Positions 29,352 to 37,700 of a stretch of 64,000 nucleotides of DNA are shown here, piece after piece. The stretch is from JACKFB01 sp041389525 (GTDB lineage: Bacteria > Myxococcota_A > UBA9042 > PHBI01 > JACKFB01): positions 62,001 to 126,000 of the forward strand of contig JAWKRR010000013.1 in assembly GCA_041389525.1 (NCBI GenBank), read 5' to 3'. The stretch's first letter is position 1. Each line of letters starts with the position of its first letter. The position numbers and the translations under genes were made by a program. A model generated the notes under the pieces. The model worked only from the letters and a program-made list of their open reading frames with translations. It was not told the DNA's origin and searched no databases.

Positions 29352-30182
29352 ATGACCGCCATACCCCACACCGAGATCCAGACCGCCGTAGCCAGCACAC
29401 CCGCCGCGGCCCGCCCCTCCTCGCCCCCCGGCTCCATGCCCGCGGTCGTCGACGCCATCCTCCGCGACCGCGCCGGCTTCCTCGAGGCCCTGCGCGACCG
29501 CGGCCGCCACGCCGACCTCGCCCGCGCCCTGACCATCACCGTGCTCATCTCCGGCGCTGTCCTGGGTGCGGTCCTCGGCCTCGTCCGCGGCGGCCTCCAG
29601 ATCCCCTACGCCGCCATCAAGCTGCCCCTCGTCGTCCTCTTCACCACCGCGCTCTGCGCCCCGGCCCTCAGCGCGCTCCGCCAGGTCGTCCACGGCGACT
29701 CCGACCGCCGCGAAGACCTCCTGCTCGTCTTGGGCTCGCTGGCCCTCGGCACCCTGCTGGCCGCCGCGCTGTCACCGCTGCTCCTGCTCGCGACGGTCTT
29801 CGACGTCGGCTACCACGACCTCATCCTCCTCACCGTCGCCATCTGCGCCGCCTCGGGCGCCGGCGGCCTGCTCTTGCTCCAGAGAGGCCTCCGCGCTGCC
29901 ATGCCCCGCGGCCGCCGGCTCGTCGGCATCGCCTTCATCGGCCTCTTCTGCCTGGTGGGCGCCCAGATGAGCTGGACGCTGCGCCCGTGGCTGCTGCGCC
30001 CCCGCTCGCCCGACGTGGTCTTCGTCCGCGGCATCGAGGGCAACTTCTTCGGCGCTGTCCTCGGCACCCAAGCGACCGCCATGGGCGTGCTCTCCCGCGA
30101 GGAGGCCCCCACCGAGCGCGTGACCCCGACCCCCGCCCTGCGCGGCCACGTCCGCGACTCGACCACGGAGGTGGACTGGTGA
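29352..30182 (+). CDS. Unrecognised five-helix membrane protein
   Basis: A 276-residue membrane protein with a hydrophilic N-terminal ~60 residues, about five membrane helices, and a hydrophilic tail. The segment YAAIKLPLVVLFTTALCAPA, followed by a long hydrophobic hairpin, resembles a loose family of Yip1-like membrane proteins often found in planctomycetes and myxobacteria; that resemblance is from memory and weak. Its stop overlaps the next gene's GTG (GTGA). AGGAGA lies 7-8 bases ahead of the ATG. Confidence 0.7.
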   Translation: MTAIPHTEIQTAVASTPAAARPSSPPGSMPAVVDAILRDRAGFLEALRDRGRHADLARALTITVLISGAVLGAVLGLVRGGLQIPYAAIKLPLVVLFTTALCAPALSALRQVVHGDSDRREDLLLVLGSLALGTLLAAALSPLLLLATVFDVGYHDLILLTVAICAASGAGGLLLLQRGLRAAMPRGRRLVGIAFIGLFCLVGAQMSWTLRPWLLRPRSPDVVFVRGIEGNFFGAVLGTQATAMGVLSREEAPTERVTPTPALRGHVRDSTTEVDW

Positions 30183-30829
30183 AGCTCTTCGAACTCTCAC
30201 TCATCTACTTCCTGATCGGCCTCGGCTGCGCCCTCGCCCTCGCCGCTCGCGGTGGGGCCTGGGGCCCGCGGGCGCTCGACGCGGGGCTGGCCCTGGTGCT
30301 CTGGCCGCTGATCATGCCGTTCGCCCTGATGCGGACGAGCGATTCGCAGCCAAACACCCCGGTCTCCGCGGTCGAGTCCGCCTTCCTCGACGCCATCCGG
30401 CGCGCCTCCTCCACGCCGCTGGGCAAGCTGCTCCCCGACGCCGAGACCGCCCGGGCCCTCGGCGCGCGCCTTCGGGGAGCCGCGGCCCGGGTCGCCGACA
30501 TCGACGCCCTCCTGGCCCAGCCCGACTTCAGCCTCGAGCTGGCCCAGCGACGTCGGGACGAGCTGGCCGAGCGCGGCGACCGCCAGGCCCTGGACGCGGT
30601 CGACAGCCGCATCCAGAACCTCAACCGCCTCCGCGCTCTCCGCGACCGCTTCGCCCGCGAGCTGGACGCCGTCGCCGAGCTGCTCGCTCAGTTGCGCATT
30701 CAGGCCGAGGTGGTGCGGCTGGCGGGCGGCCTCGACGACGACACCCGCGAGCGCGTCGCCGATCTGCTCGCCCGCGTCGAGGGCCTGGACGCGGCGCTGG
30801 CCGACGACAGCGTGCTGCCGGCTGCATAG
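30179..30829 (+). CDS. Membrane-anchored coiled-coil protein
   Basis: A 216-residue protein starting at a GTG overlapping the previous stop. Two membrane helices occupy the first ~50 residues (LSLIYFLIGLGCALALAA and ALDAGLALVLWPLIMPFALM); the rest is charged and helical, predicted coiled coil (RRDELAERGDRQALDAVDSR ... RLRALRDRFARELDAVAEL). No family recognised. Translational coupling suggests it works with the two upstream membrane proteins, perhaps as their cytoplasmic arm. Confidence 0.72.
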   Translation: MKLFELSLIYFLIGLGCALALAARGGAWGPRALDAGLALVLWPLIMPFALMRTSDSQPNTPVSAVESAFLDAIRRASSTPLGKLLPDAETARALGARLRGAAARVADIDALLAQPDFSLELAQRRRDELAERGDRQALDAVDSRIQNLNRLRALRDRFARELDAVAELLAQLRIQAEVVRLAGGLDDDTRERVADLLARVEGLDAALADDSVLPAA

Positions 30830-30876
30830 AGAGCCGACCCACAGACCTCCGCGCGCCTTGTCCCGGCAAGGCGCGC
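30827..30876 (+). terminator. Stop-adjacent motif and GC hairpin after the membrane-protein operon
   Basis: The stop codon TAG begins a 25-base stretch (TAGAGAGCC...CCACAGACCTCC) nearly identical to the start of the dispersed repeat at 3499. It is followed by a perfect 10-bp stem, GCGCGCCTTG (30851-30860) and CAAGGCGCGC (30867-30876), with the loop TCCCGG. The hairpin ends 16 bases before the fpr ATG, so it could end the upstream transcript or sit in the fpr leader. Confidence 0.5.
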
Positions 30877-30892
30877 GTGCTCTGCTCGCCCC

Positions 30893-31648
30893 ATGAAGCG
30901 CGAGTGGCACGAGGTCAAGGTGGTGCGGCGGGTCCAGTGGGCCCCCGGGCTGGTCTCCCTCGTCTTCGACGCGGACCTCGGCGAGTTCCGCTCGGGCCAG
31001 TTCCTCGACGTCGCGGTCCAAGACGCCGACGCCGAGGGGGCGAGGCCCAGCCGCTCCTACTCGCTCGCGTCGGCCCCCGGAGAACCGCCCGAGATCTTCG
31101 TCTCCCTCGTGCTGAACGGAGAGATCACGCCGACCTTGTGCGCCGCGGTCCCCGGCGACAGCGTCTGGCTGCGCTGGCCGCCCGCGGGGGTCTTCACCCT
31201 CGATCGGCTGCCGGACGCCCGCCACCTCTGGCTCATCGGGACGGGCACGGGCCTGTCGCCCTACATCTCCATGCTGCGCGACGAGGCGGGCTGGCAGCGC
31301 TTCGAGCGGGTCATCGTCGTCCACGGCGTGCGCGCGGCCCAAGACCTCGCCTACCGGGCCGAGCTGGCCGAGCGCGCCGCCAAACACCCAGGCCGCATCA
31401 CGGTGATCGGCGTGGTGAGCCGCGAGCCGGACGCGCCCGAAGTGCTTCACGGCCGCATCACGACGCTCTATGCCTCGGGAGCGCTCGAATCTCGGGCTGG
31501 CGCTTCTCTGACCGCCGCGGACTCGCAGATCATGCTCTGCGGCAACCCCGCCATGGTCGAGGAGATGCGCGCCCGGCTCGAGGAGCAGGGCCTGACGCGC
31601 AACTCGCCAAAGCGGCCGGGCCAGTTCACGGTCGAGGCGTACTGGTAG
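30893..31648 (+). CDS. fpr: Ferredoxin-NADP+ reductase
   Basis: A 251-residue FAD enzyme that exchanges electrons between NADPH and ferredoxin or flavodoxin. The FAD motif RSYSLASAP, the NADP-binding GTGTGLSPYISML, the CGNPAMVEEM segment and the C-terminal FTVEAYW are characteristic of the bacterial Fpr subclass, which ends in an aromatic residue stacked on the flavin. It shows no fused ferredoxin domain, unlike the reductase at 11374-12588. It appears to be a single gene; its stop is 24 bases from that of the convergent metallophosphoesterase. Confidence 0.93.
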   Translation: MKREWHEVKVVRRVQWAPGLVSLVFDADLGEFRSGQFLDVAVQDADAEGARPSRSYSLASAPGEPPEIFVSLVLNGEITPTLCAAVPGDSVWLRWPPAGVFTLDRLPDARHLWLIGTGTGLSPYISMLRDEAGWQRFERVIVVHGVRAAQDLAYRAELAERAAKHPGRITVIGVVSREPDAPEVLHGRITTLYASGALESRAGASLTAADSQIMLCGNPAMVEEMRARLEEQGLTRNSPKRPGQFTVEAYW

Positions 31649-31672
31649 CCGGCCGGCGCGCCCTCGCCCTGG

Positions 31673-32890
31673 TTAGACGGTGAGGATGAGCGACGCGATC
31701 TCGGGCGGCGCGCCGACGCGCATCGGCGGGCCCCAGTAGCCGGTGCCTTGGCTGACGTAGATCTGGGTGTCGCCGTGGCGGTGCAGGCCGCGAATCCACG
31801 GCTGGACCATGGCCGCCGCCGCGCCGAAGGGCCAGAGCTGGCCGCCGTGGGTGTGGCCGGAGAGCTGCAGATCGACGCCGAACCCCTCGGTGTCGGCGAT
31901 CTGTTTTGGCTGGTGCGCCAAGAGGACCAGGCCGCGCTCGGGGTCGCGGCCGGCGAGCGCGCGGCCGAGATCCGGCGCATAGGCGGCCCCGCGGCGCCCG
32001 CCCCAGGCGTCGTGGATGCCGGCGAGGTCGAAGGACGCGCCGCCTGGGCCGGCGTCGCCGATGCGCACGCGCTCGTTGGCCAGCACGCGGATGCCCAGCC
32101 CGCGCAGGTACTCCACCCACGGGTCCACGCCGGAGAAGAACTCGTGGTTTCCGGTCACGAACGCCGTGCCGAAGCGCCCGCGTAGCTTCGCGAGCTCGGC
32201 GACGTCGCCGCCCAGGGACTCGACCGATCCGTCGACCAGGTCCCCGGTGATCACGACCAGATCGGGCTTGAGCGCGTTGGTCTTGTCGACCACGTCGGTC
32301 AGAAAGCGCCGGTCGATGGTGGGGCCGACGTGGATGTCGGTGAGGTGGACGATGCGGAAGCCGTCGAGGGCGGGCGGCAGCCGCGGGATGCGAACGGCGT
32401 GCTCGGGCAGCTCGAAGTCGCCGCCGCGGGCGCTGCGGAAACCGTAGAGGCCCATGCCCGTCGCGCCGAGGGCGGCCGTGCTGGCGGCGATGCGCGCGAG
32501 GACCTGTCGGCGGGCGGGGTCCGGCGGGGCGGGGGCGGTCTGCTCGGCTTCGGGGGCGCTGGCCTGCTTGCGTCGATTCGACCGGAGCGCCAGCGCGCGC
32601 CTGATCTTTCCGGGTAGCCGCGCCAGATCGGCGGCGCCCATGAAGAGCAGCAGGTAGAACATCACGCCGGCCCACGCCCACGCGATCATCGGCAGCGGCG
32701 AGAGCACGTCGCGATCGATGGAGCGGCGCAGGAAGAGGCTGGCGAGCAGCGCCGTAGCCAGCACCACCAAGCCCAGCGTGACGGCGAAGCGCGCGCCGCC
32801 GCGCAGGCCCGTGTCGCGCGCCAAGCGCTTCCACAGGTAGCGGTGGATCAGCAGGACGAGCACCGTCGCGACGGTGCCGAAGACGCTCAT
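31673..32890 (-). CDS. Membrane-anchored metallophosphoesterase (YkuE/YaeI type)
   Basis: A 405-residue protein with three N-terminal membrane helices, a Pro/Ala linker, a further hydrophobic segment with an RR pair (RRQVLARIAAS), and a calcineurin-like phosphoesterase domain with all metal motifs: LTDIHVGP, GDLVDG, GNHEFFSG and GHTHGGQLWP. Homologues act outside the membrane on lipid or sugar phosphates; the substrate is unknown. The ATG at 32890 is used; a GTG six codons upstream is possible and neither has a good ribosome-binding site. It is the last gene of a long minus-strand run. Confidence 0.9.
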   Translation of the reverse strand: MSVFGTVATVLVLLIHRYLWKRLARDTGLRGGARFAVTLGLVVLATALLASLFLRRSIDRDVLSPLPMIAWAWAGVMFYLLLFMGAADLARLPGKIRRALALRSNRRKQASAPEAEQTAPAPPDPARRQVLARIAASTAALGATGMGLYGFRSARGGDFELPEHAVRIPRLPPALDGFRIVHLTDIHVGPTIDRRFLTDVVDKTNALKPDLVVITGDLVDGSVESLGGDVAELAKLRGRFGTAFVTGNHEFFSGVDPWVEYLRGLGIRVLANERVRIGDAGPGGASFDLAGIHDAWGGRRGAAYAPDLGRALAGRDPERGLVLLAHQPKQIADTEGFGVDLQLSGHTHGGQLWPFGAAAAMVQPWIRGLHRHGDTQIYVSQGTGYWGPPMRVGAPPEIASLILTV

Positions 32891-32917
32891 CGTCGCGGTG
32901 ACACCCACGGACGCGCG

Positions 32918-33760
32918 CTACTCTTTGGGCTGCTTCGGCTGAAGCATGCCCCGGAAGAGGCCGGCCAGGTCGACGTTCAGCTTCACCTGAACCGGCGCCG
33001 GCTCGGTCTGCTTGGACTCATCGCGGGTGTCGTCGGTGGGCTTCGACCCGCTGCCGTCGGCCGAGGTCGCGCCGGCGGCCGGCTGGGCCTTGGTCGGCAC
33101 GTTGACCGAGACGGACTCGGGCACCAGGGCCTTCGCGAAGGCGCCAAAGAGCGCCAGGGCGAGCTGGGGCCCGTGCTCCTTGAGGGTCTCCGGGTCCACG
33201 TTCACGTTGACCTGCCCCGTCGCGCCGGGAGGGACGACGTGCTCGGCCATGTAGCCCTCGAAGGCCTTCTTCAGCGAGTCGCCGATGCGCTTCTCGAAAT
33301 CGGAGGGCCCTGTGGGCTCGCGGCGGCGCCGCGCCTCGTCCAGATCGATGACGCTGGCCGGCTCGGCGTCGGGGTTCGCGGCGCGGCCCTCGTTGGGATG
33401 GGTCCCGATGGGCGTGACCCCGGCCGTCGCGCCGGGCTTCACCCCGGCCTGCAGGCTCTCGACCAGGTTCATCAGGAAGCTCTGGGCGGTCACCTTGAGC
33501 TTGTCGGACTGCTCGGTGCCCAAATCGAGGGTGCCGTCGGCCTTCTGCGACACGCCGAGCTTGTCGGCCATGAGCTTCTGAGCGGCTACGCGGAACTGCT
33601 CGGCGAAATCGACAGGATGTGCGCCTGTCGCCTCCGTTTGCGCAGCTTCCACCTCGGGCTTCGCCGAGTCCGTCGGCTTCGGGTCCGTCGGCTTCGAAGC
33701 GCCCTTGGGGGCCGGCTTCGACTTGGGGGTCGGCGCCTTCGTCTCGTCGTCATCGGCCAT
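32918..33760 (-). CDS. Low-complexity hypothetical protein
   Basis: A 280-residue protein with no recognised family. The first ~48 residues are Lys/Pro/Thr/Asp-rich and probably disordered; a helical part follows (DFAEQFRVAAQKLMADKLGV), then VIDLDEARRRRE at 137-148, another helical segment, and a disordered C-terminal third. The ATG has GGAG six bases ahead. It lies just downstream of the DUF4157/AAA module, separated from it by copy B of the dispersed repeat. The VIDLDxxR motif also occurs in the DUF4157 protein (residues 121-128), so a link is possible, but this motif is not rare in bacterial proteins. Confidence 0.7.
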   Translation of the reverse strand: MADDDETKAPTPKSKPAPKGASKPTDPKPTDSAKPEVEAAQTEATGAHPVDFAEQFRVAAQKLMADKLGVSQKADGTLDLGTEQSDKLKVTAQSFLMNLVESLQAGVKPGATAGVTPIGTHPNEGRAANPDAEPASVIDLDEARRRREPTGPSDFEKRIGDSLKKAFEGYMAEHVVPPGATGQVNVNVDPETLKEHGPQLALALFGAFAKALVPESVSVNVPTKAQPAAGATSADGSGSKPTDDTRDESKQTEPAPVQVKLNVDLAGLFRGMLQPKQPKE

Positions 33761-33835
33761 GGTGCGCTCCTGTTGCAGCCGACGAAGAGATACCGCGTCC
33801 GGCCCTCGCTGTCATCGGACGGTCTCGCGCGGAGT

Positions 33836-34003
33836 GGTCGGCTAGCGTGTCGACCCACGGAACGGACCGGGCGGGTGCTTGGCCCCGTGGCGCACGGCGA
33901 GACGCGGCGAGGAGTCGCGCTGTAGCACGGCGACGAGGCGCAACGCCGCCATGCGCCGCGCGGCCAAGCAGACGCGACGAGAGGTGTGTGGCTGGGCCCT
34001 CTA
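33836..34003 (-). repeat. Dispersed intergenic repeat, copy B
   Basis: Inverted counterpart of 3499-3667. Read on the minus strand it begins with the TAG stop codon of the 252-residue gene and keeps the blocks CTGCTTGGCCGCGCGG, CCTCGTCGCCGT, ACTCCTCGCC and GGGGCCAAGCAC. The small hairpin GGTG-TAG-CACC of copy A is GGCG-TTG-CGCC here: the T-A pair has become C-G, a compensatory change that favours a selected secondary structure. The rest of the gap (33761-33835) holds only the upstream region of the 280-residue gene. Confidence 0.75.
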
Positions 34004-34759
34004 GGCCTTGCCCAGGACCGTGTCCGCGCTGGGGGAGCCGCCCGAACCGACGACGCGCCCACGCCCGGCGACCACCGCGCCCTCGAGCACCAGCCACAGC
34101 TCGCGCTCGTAGTCTTGGCCCGCGGGCGTGATCGCCAGACCGACCAGAGTGCGGTCCAGGGCTGCCACCTGGCCGGAGCCCGCGACCCGCACCGCCCCGA
34201 CGCCTTCGCTGAGGATCTCCTTGATGGACTCAGCCGCCGCGGGGCCAGCGGGCGAGTCGGGCGCAAAGTGTCCGAGGATGGAGTCAGTGCCCTCGGTGAG
34301 CGCGCTGGCCAGGGACTCACCCCAGCGGAGCACGTCGGCGGGTGCGGCGGGGAGGGCGCGGCCATCGAAGATCGCGTCGAGCTGACCCTCCGAAAAGAGC
34401 GCTACCAGCACGCTATTTCGGGCGACCGCCTCGAGGCGGAACCGCTCGCCGTCGTCGTGGCCAAGCAGCCAGACCTGGCCCAGAGCCTTGGCCGGCTCGC
34501 GGAGGCCCATCAACGCGGTCACCGCCACGCGGCCAGCCTGACCGTCCACGGCGACCAGCGGCTCGAGGCGAAAGCCCTTCCGCGCGCCTTGGGCGTAGAA
34601 GCGGCCGATGCTGTCGCCGTCGGCGGCGAAGCCATGCTCGGTGCTGAGCGCCCGCGCCGCGGACTCGTCCCGCGCGGCCATGGCCTCGCTCAGCGCGGCC
34701 ACGGCGTCGACCGCGCGCCGTCGCGCCGGCGAGAGGCCGCCGTCGCCGCCGGAGCTCAC
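34001..34759 (-). CDS. Hypothetical protein coupled to the DUF4157 giant
   Basis: A 252-residue soluble protein starting at a GTG that overlaps the giant gene's stop (GTGA). No family is recognised with confidence. An N-terminal helix pair (AVAALSEAMAARDESAARAL) followed by strands (GQAGRVAVTALMGL, QVWLLGHDDGERFRLEAV) resembles an NTF2/SnoaL-type fold, and a second similar half may follow (RVAGSGQVAALDRTLVGLAI ... RELWLVLEGAVVAG). Coupling suggests it binds or protects the DUF4157 protein, for example as immunity protein or chaperone; this is inference. Its stop codon is the first triplet of the dispersed repeat. Confidence 0.75.
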   Translation of the reverse strand: MSSGGDGGLSPARRRAVDAVAALSEAMAARDESAARALSTEHGFAADGDSIGRFYAQGARKGFRLEPLVAVDGQAGRVAVTALMGLREPAKALGQVWLLGHDDGERFRLEAVARNSVLVALFSEGQLDAIFDGRALPAAPADVLRWGESLASALTEGTDSILGHFAPDSPAGPAAAESIKEILSEGVGAVRVAGSGQVAALDRTLVGLAITPAGQDYERELWLVLEGAVVAGRGRVVGSGGSPSADTVLGKA

Positions 34760-37700
34760 CAGGTGATCCCGTTGCGACGGAAGAGGATGCGGGCCTGGTC
34801 GTCCTCGTAGCCGTCGAGATCGCTGAGGATCTGGTCAGCGCCACCGTCGACGCGCCGGACGACCGCGGCGATGTCGCCGTTGGCCGACGAGAAGCGCAGG
34901 ACCTCCAGGATGCACTCCTGGTCGTCCTCGCCGGTCCAGCCGCTGATCATCTCGTCGATCATCGTCGCGCGCACCTCGGGCGGTGCGTGGCGATGTTCGC
35001 CCGCGCGGACCGAAGCGCGCATCGCGTCGTCAGCGCCGAAGAGCGCGTCGAGCAGGCTGGGCCCGTCACCGCTGAAGAAGCCGATGATGCGGTCCCACCA
35101 ATCAGGCAGGTGCGGCCGAATCAGGTCGTAGCAGACCTGCATCAAGCGCACGACCGAGGCCACGTCTTCGGCGACCTGCGAGAAGCTGAAGTCGCCAATG
35201 AAGGCCTTCCACGCCAAGTAGATCACGACGCCGATGGGCCCGAAGGTCAGCGCGGCCGTGACGATGCCGATCAGCAGTGAGACGAGGCGCGCGACGGCGC
35301 CCACGCCCTCGGCGATGGTCTGGATGGTGCGGATCTTCTCCTGGATCGCACCCATCGGTCCGGCGTCGCGGCCGCTCTGCTGTTGCGCCGCCATCTCCGA
35401 GCCGCTCTCGAGGGTCGGGCCTCCGGGCACCGGCTGGGCGCCGCTCGCGCGTGTCGGCGTGCGGGAGTTGATCTCGGCCTCGCTGGTCCTCGTCGGCGGC
35501 CGCTCGGGCGCGGGCAGGCCCGGACGTTGGTCGGGCGAGCGGTTCTCGCGGCGCGGCCCGGCGTCGCCCCAGGCGTAGGTGGTGCCCCACTCGAACTTGA
35601 AGATGCTGCCGAGGGGCGCCTCCCACTCGGCCAGATCCAGGCGATGCTCCGTGCCCAAAGTGGCTTGCAAGTAGGGGCGCGCGTAGAGGTTGATCGTCGG
35701 CTCGATGGTGACGCCGACGCCCAACTCGCCGCTGAACCGGCCGCCCTCCGACCTCAGCAGGCCGCTCGGGACGACGGTGACCGGCGCGTTCAACCGCACC
35801 TCGCCTTCGACGCCCGCGCCGAGGTTGGCGCCGGGGATGCCGATGGAGACGCCCATGTAGGCCGCGACGAACGCGTAGAAGTTGAGGCCCCACGACAGCG
35901 CGAGCTGGGCGTGGAAGTCGGGGACGGTGACGTGATCGGCCAGCGGTCGGAAGTTGGAGATGCCGATCTCAGCCGAGAAGAGCAGGTCCTGCATCGCGAG
36001 GCCGAGGCCGCCGCGAATTCCGATGTCGAGCATGGCCCCGACGGGCGGGAAGATCGGGATCGACATCTTCGGGAGGATGTCGATGCCCATGTCGAAGAGC
36101 GGCCGCCCGCGGACCAGCGGCACGTCGGTGCAGCGGATGGAGCCGCTCAGGACGGGCTGTAGCTCCTGGTCGACGTGCACGCCGAGCTTGCCGCCCAGCA
36201 GGTGGTTGATCTGGTAGTCGACCTCGCCGTCGATGACGAAGGTGCCGTCCTCGTTGTAGGTCGCCGACACCTCGCCGGACATGGCCCGACCCGTGGCCGG
36301 ATCCGGCGGGAACAGCACGAAGTTGATGGTGCCCGAGCCGCTGAAGTAGTCCTGCCCGCCCTCGGTGCGCCACTCGGCCTGGAACTGCCCGCGCATGTTG
36401 TTGAGGCGGGGCAAGACGACCGTGCACGCCCCGCCGGCGCTGACGAGCTCGCTGTTCTGGATGACCGCGTGGCCTGTGAGGCTCTCCACCCGCAGCATCG
36501 CCTGGTCGCCGGTGCCGCCGATCTCGATGGACCGCATCATCGTCGCGGTGCCGGCCAAGCGGACAAGGTTGTTGTTGACGACGTCGTACTCGCCGTCGGC
36601 GGCCACGTTGACCAGCGGCCCGGTGCTGTCCCAAACGTCGACGTTCAGGTTCCCGCCGAGCTGGCGCAGCTCGCTGTTGGTCACCCGCCCGCGGCCGCCG
36701 GAACCGGCGTGGAACACCAGCTTCGGCCCCGCGGTGGCGTTGGGCGGGAAGGTGACGGGCCGCCCGAGCCGGATGTCGCCTTCCCCGGTGAAGTGACCGT
36801 CCTCGTCGGTGTAGCGGCCGCTCGCCGAGGCTACGATGAGCGGAAGGGCCTCACCGTCCTTGATCATGAAGGCGACGACCCCGCCGACCTCCTTCACGTC
36901 GTTGTTCACGACCTTGATGTTGGCTGTGAATCCGTCGCCCGCTCGCAACCAGAACTCGTAGGTACCGAGCTGGAAGATCTTCTTCTCGCCCAGCAGCGAG
37001 CAGGAGCCTTCGGCGTCGATGGAGCCACCGTCGGCCGTGCGGTACGTGATCTCGCAGTTGAGGGCGAAGAAGTCGTTCTCGCCCTCTTTCACCAGCGCGT
37101 TGAGCGTGCCGTGGATGCGGGTGAAGTCGTTGTTCTCCACCGTGATGTCGACGCCGGTGCCGCCCTGCACGATGAACGTGTAGGCGCCGGCCGAGCCGAC
37201 GGTGACCTGGCCCTCGACGGTGCCGGTGCCGGTGCCGTTGAAGATGCCGCCGGTCTCGTTCTTCACCCAGTCGCCGGCAAGCGTCAGGGTGATGTTGCCC
37301 TCGGCCTTGCGGGCCTGGACGCCGATCTCTCCCCCGATGTGGGTGATGTCCGAGTTCAGCAAGTCGACGGCCACCGTCGACGGCATCAGCCAGAAGTCGT
37401 AGCCGCCGAAGGACAGGCCCAAGGACTTCGGGCGCGTAATCGCGGCGAGCGCCTGACCACTAAAGTTGGGGTCAGCGCCTGCTTCGTAGCGCCCGGTGAG
37501 GGCCAGGGTGCCGAACTCGACCGGGTCGCCGATGCCCAAGATGAGCTGGCCTTCGACCCACTCCAGCGCGTTCTGCGTGACCTTCGCTGAGAGGCCCGTG
37601 CCCCCGTTGAGCGTGAACGTATAGCCAGCGGCCGTTCCAAGCGTGACCTGACCGATCAGCTCGACCGAGCCCTCGGCGTCGACCACGGCGTTCTCGCCCT

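Noticed and set aside
33605..33630. A 13-base match (GGCGACAGGCGCA on the minus strand) to the hairpin at 3454, which might be a further repeat copy.
   Set aside because: It lies inside the coding region of the 280-residue protein, its second arm is shortened, and such short GC-rich matches are expected by chance.
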